Of a DNA stretch of 64,000 bases, positions 60,656 to 64,000 are shown piece by piece (position 1 is the stretch's first letter; every line of letters starts with the position of its first letter). Below the pieces are notes generated by a model. It had not been told where the DNA came from, searched no databases, and saw only the letters and a list, made by a program, of their open reading frames with translations. The stretch is from Leptobrachium leishanense (lineage: Eukaryota > Chordata > Amphibia > Anura > Megophryidae). The stretch covers positions 63,160,637 to 63,224,636 of the forward strand of contig CM019067.1 in the NCBI GenBank assembly GCA_009667805.1. The letters run 5' to 3'. The position numbers and the translations under genes are program-made.

Positions 60656-61530
60656 GGATTGGCCTGGGCAATATATATACGCATGATGTGAGCTGGCCTG
60701 GGCAATATATATATACGCATGATGTGAGCTGGTGTCAGGCTGGGAGTGCGACGGTGGGTGAAGTAAGCCCATGATGCAGTGATCGTAGGAGTCACACAGG
60801 TTGCTGGGTACTGAAGGTTTATTGAAGAATAAACAAAACAAATAGTAAATAATATCAGCACTAGCAGGCAGGCAACAGACTGTATGCAGGTTTCAGGGTT
60901 CAGCTTGAAAACGGGGATTCTCGAGAGCGGGGTACACTGGAAGAACGAGGATTCTTGGGAGCGGGGTACACTTGAAGAACGAGGGTTCTTGAGAGCGGGG
61001 TACCTTGATAGTGAGATTTTCCTTGGTAGCAGGGTTCCACTTGGGAGTATCACTGGAGGGATTCAGGTACAATGGTAGGGAGCTTCAGGGACAGGTCTGC
61101 ACTTCCAGGAACGTTTATGTTGAAGCCCTGATGGAAGGGTGGATCCCTCCTTTAAGCAGGCTTCATTTAGGTGTAATAGCATACACCTGTAGGTACCACA
61201 ACAGAAACTTAACAGCCAGATAGGGGAATCTGTAACCTGCATAAAACCATAGGCAGGTGAATAAGGGTTTGCCAGGGATTAGGTGCGGGCACAGGCTTGA
61301 TTCTTGACAGCTAGCCTGGGCCTGGGCAATATATATACGCATGATGTGAGCTGGCCTGGGCCTGGGCAATATATATACGCATGATGTGAGCTGGCCTGGG
61401 CAATATATATATACGCATGATGGCGCATCTGTGACTGTCTGTGAGCATGATGTGGGCTGGCCTGGGCAATATATATATATGCATGATGTGAGCTGGCCTG
61501 GGCTATATACATATACGCATGATGAAAATT
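60656..61530. repeat. Tandem array (about 35-45-bp unit) split by a solo LTR
   Basis: The unit contains GGCCTGGGCAATATATATA, then CGCATGATGTGAGCT, with variable TA length. About two units lie left of the LTR (60656-60732) and five to six right of it (61310-61530). Confidence 0.85.
60733..61309 (-). mobile_element. Solo LTR inside the tandem array
   Basis: 577 bp, TGTCAGGCTGG...GATTCTTGACA, flanked by GCTGG (60728-60732) and GCTAG (61310-61314). On the minus strand it carries AATAAA about 90 bp before its CCTGACA end, so I read it as minus-oriented. It includes a 34-bp repeat in three copies (60916-61010, GAGAGCGGGGTAC core). Confidence 0.8.
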
Positions 61531-61840
61531 TGCAAAGGATAAGGCATGCAAAGTGAAATTTTGATGTGTCTGAAATTGAAACTTACGTGACAACTCTTAT
61601 TTTTTTTTCCGTTAATTTATATCTGTTCAATAAAGTTAATTTTAATTTGTTTAATAGAGTTAATTTAAAATTGTTTAATACAGTTTATTTATATTTATTT
61701 TACCTTTACTATTGGTGCTTTTCAAACTTTATTCTTAAATAAAAAGAAATTTAGCAGTTTCATGTTGTGTCGCTTTTTTTTTTTTTTTGGGGGTGCAAGT
61801 AGCTGGTCTTGCCTAGGGCGCAAAATAGTCTAGCACCGGC
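61531..61840. other. No gene; AT-rich
   Basis: Short degenerate TTTAATAGAGTTAATTT-type repeats near 61620-61690 and a T-tract. Nothing else supported. Confidence 0.4.
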
Positions 61841-61844
61841 CCTG

Positions 61845-62160
61845 ACCGCATGGTCCACCCCTGCACTCTTCCACAATACCACAGAGGGGTTACTGTATGA
61901 ATGCACTTGCTGGCCTGGCACCAAAAGCACAATATCTGGGTGCACTGACGCCTTTACCAGATTCATATCTTTTTAACATAGGACCGCATGGTCCACCCCT
62001 GCACTCTTCCACAATACTGCAGAGGGGTTACTGTATGATGGCACTTGCTGGCCTGACACCAAAGGCACAATATCTGGGTGCACTGACGCTTGTACCAGAT
62101 TCATATCCTCAGAGGGGTTACGGTGTGACGGCACTGTTGCCGACTCTAAAGGCCCAATTT
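61845..62160. repeat. Tandem repeat, about 136-bp unit, 2.4 copies
   Basis: The GACCGCATGGTCCACCCC block starts the unit at 61845 and 61982. CAGAGGGGTTAC and ATCTGGGTGCACTGACGC recur within each. A partial third unit begins near 62110. Confidence 0.8.
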
Positions 62161-62347
62161 TAAAGCACCTATTGTTACTTTCATCCAAAGCCTGCGTAAG
62201 TTTCACCATAATTTAGCCAAAAAATCACTAAACTTTTTCTGCGCATCCTAAAATGTCTTTTCATACAGGCTGCCGCCCCAAGCAGTTGTTTATGAATAGA
62301 TCAAAGGAAAAGCATTTATCGTCATCTGCAATGATATCCAAGCTGGG

Positions 62348-63330
62348 ATGGAACAAGGAAACCTAACTGGAGCCATCTTCCTTGATTTTGCCAAGGCCTT
62401 TGACAACGTAGACCAGCGCATCTTGTTAGAAAAACTTAAAAACTCTGGCATTGGTGATCACACGCTAAGGCTAAGGTCAGATGAGTGCATTTTGTACGGA
62501 CTGTGCGTCCGTGCAGTACGGACGTACTTACTGACTGACAGCAAGGTAGTGGCCACACAGTCCATTTTTTTCACTGACGTATTCTATGACTGATGTAGCA
62601 GGGAAAAAAAATTACAATAAAAAAACATTCTGTCCGTCAAAAATGCTGGACGTATAAATGCAGTCCATCTGACCTCGTTTCATCACTCACAAAGCTATGC
62701 GGATGTTGCAGACGTGGCGCACTCCGCACCTCCGTTCTAGCAGTATTACTTTCTTGTCTAACCTGCGTTCGTTTGCTGCGTCCGCCATGTATCCGCACTT
62801 CCGTGCAGACGTGCTTCGTGTGTGGGGCTCCATTGGTCAGAATGCTATGCTGCCACGGACGTACAAATGTGTGGCAACACGGACGTGATAACTGCGCTCG
62901 TCTGACCCCAGCCTAACCTGGTTTCAATTATTTGTATCTGACCGATCACAATATGTGTCAATTTCTGGCAGCTCCTCCCTCCCCCTCCCTGTCACTTGCG
63001 GTGTACCCCAAGGCTCAATACTAGGAACCCCTGCAATTCACAATATTCATAAATGATCTGCCCAACGTCTGCAAAGCCTCAACTGTACACATGTACGCAG
63101 ACGACACCGTAATCTATACCAGCAAACCAAATCTCCCGCAGCTGGAGGCCGTGCTGCAAGAACAATTCACAGAGGTAGAAAAGTGGATCAAACACAACAA
63201 ACTTTTTTCTAAATAATGATAAAACTGTAACGATGCTCTTTGGAACAAAACCTAAACTACACAAATTGCAAAATCCCCACTTATGTGTTGGGACAAAATC
63301 AAATGGCACGCTGACCACAGTAGACATGTG
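62348..63330 (+). pseudogene. L2/CR1-type reverse transcriptase fragment, split by a MITE
   Basis: Non-LTR retrotransposon RT. The first part reads GAIFLDFAKAFDNVDQRILL (62363 onward) up to 62465. After the MITE it resumes with WFQLFVSDRSQYVSISGSS, then CGVPQGSILG (near 62997) and, after a frameshift, the catalytic YADDTVIY (near 63096) and a following helix to about 63215. Palm motifs A, B and C are all visible. Frameshifts, the MITE and missing ends make it a relic. Confidence 0.87.
62469..62913. mobile_element. Harbinger-like MITE B inside the RT relic
   Basis: 445 bp between TAA 62466-62468 and 62914-62916; ends GGCTAAGGTCAGATGAGTGC and the complement ending GACCCCAGCC. It belongs to the divergent subfamily of 46141-46595. 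Confidence 0.87.
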
Positions 63331-63900
63331 CACAGCACAAAATTTCGTTTTGAACTAATGCATTAGTACTAAAATGCAATTTATTTAGTTGCTAAAGAAA
63401 TTCGTTTTCAGTTCTTTAGTATGAAAACTAATTTCATTCATCCGAAAACCAGTGGATACAATTACTATTGTAGTGGCTCCTCAGAGGGCTGAGATCGCTG
63501 CTTGTTACAGTATCTCTCACTCTCAGCACAATGTGGGCCATATTATATAGCTGGTGCTAACATAACCAGAGCTGTTGTAAACTTCCCAGAGCTATTATAG
63601 CCTATGGAGGTTTTCAGTTACAACAGCTCTGGTTAAGTTAGCACCAACATTGCAATACTGCCCCGTGTCAGGCAAAGCTGTTACAGTAACTGACTGCTGC
63701 TCATCACAGCGCTCAGAGTTTCAGTAAAACTAGTAAATAATATTTTTATATATAAGACGTTCGAACAATATTATTTTCTTGTTTTACTGAAACTCTGAGC
63801 GCTGTGATGAGCAGCAGTCAGTTACTGTAACAGCTGAGCCTGATACATTGTACTGAGAGATAATGTAACAAGCAGCCGATCTCCGCGCTCACAGCCACTG
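63324..63900. mobile_element. hAT-like MITE region with long nested palindromes
   Basis: It opens with GACATGTGCACAGCACAAAA, like 34752. Inside, arms 63670-63727 and 63782-63837 (AACTGACTGCTGCTCATCAC and complement) form a hairpin of about 55 bp. A smaller one at 63550-63650 uses AACCAGAGCTGTTGTAA and its complement. The right end was not resolved before the window ends. Confidence 0.55.
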
Positions 63901-64000
63901 GATTTAAAGGGCTAAAAATAAAAAGGCTCCTCTCTGTATAATGTTTAGAACATCCTCCTGCATTAATTAATACCCCTCTCTGTATAATGTATACAACATC

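Noticed and set aside
55028..64000. Search for N-terminal exons of the transporter
   Set aside because: No minus-strand sequence with the conserved first-helix motif (GNMIGSGIF type) was seen; these exons are probably beyond the window.

Overview
The window looks like vertebrate genomic DNA, most likely from an amphibian (frog-like). It contains the 3' two thirds of one host gene with a conserved vertebrate exon structure, embedded in transposon-dense sequence: L1 LINEs, L2/CR1 tails, Tc1 elements, TTAA-flanked piggyBac-like, TWA-flanked Harbinger-like and 8-bp-TSD hAT-like MITEs, and several solo LTRs. The organism is inferred from this mix and is not certain. Nothing prokaryotic (operon, CRISPR, phage) was seen.

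The host gene lies on the minus strand. Eight exons (55027-54902, 46072-45928, 41458-41335, 40973-40870, 38178-38082, 36034-35885, 34289-34106, 32276-32200) join in phase and encode the last 334 residues of a y+L-type amino-acid transporter (SLC7A6/SLC7A7 group), including a short last coding exon. Three AATAAA signals follow at 31965-31932. The N-terminal exons lie beyond the right edge of the window.

Layout. 1-1479: Tc1 element cut by the window edge. 2287-3960: MITE (family A) split by a 1.1-kb TTAA element. 4349-6212: ORF1-only L1 with an open 405-codon ORF1. 6464-9076: MITE, L2 tail and an old TTAA element split by a Tc1 deletion derivative. 9119-10846: hAT- and Harbinger-like MITEs and an LTR end. 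11067-25227: one full-length L1 bounded by a 14-bp target duplication, with an 8.4-kb LTR retrotransposon (5-bp TSD) inserted in its ORF1 and further MITEs inside that. 25228-31080: nested MITEs, a 306-bp exact tandem duplication and an L2 copy. 31751-55027: the transporter gene, whose introns hold many MITEs, a Tc1 relic, a solo LTR and a 5.7-kb array of about 135 copies of a 35-bp repeat (48831-54540), itself split by a 1-kb solo LTR. 55028-64000: further nested MITEs, a second tandem array split by another solo LTR, an L2/CR1 reverse-transcriptase relic split by a MITE, and a long palindrome.

Only the transporter is a host gene. Everything else recognised is mobile or tandemly repeated DNA. 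The most notable structures are the intronic 35-bp satellite with higher-order periodicity, the L1/LTR/MITE nest with perfectly reconstructable insertion sites, the ORF1-only L1, and several MITE families whose target duplications can be read directly.
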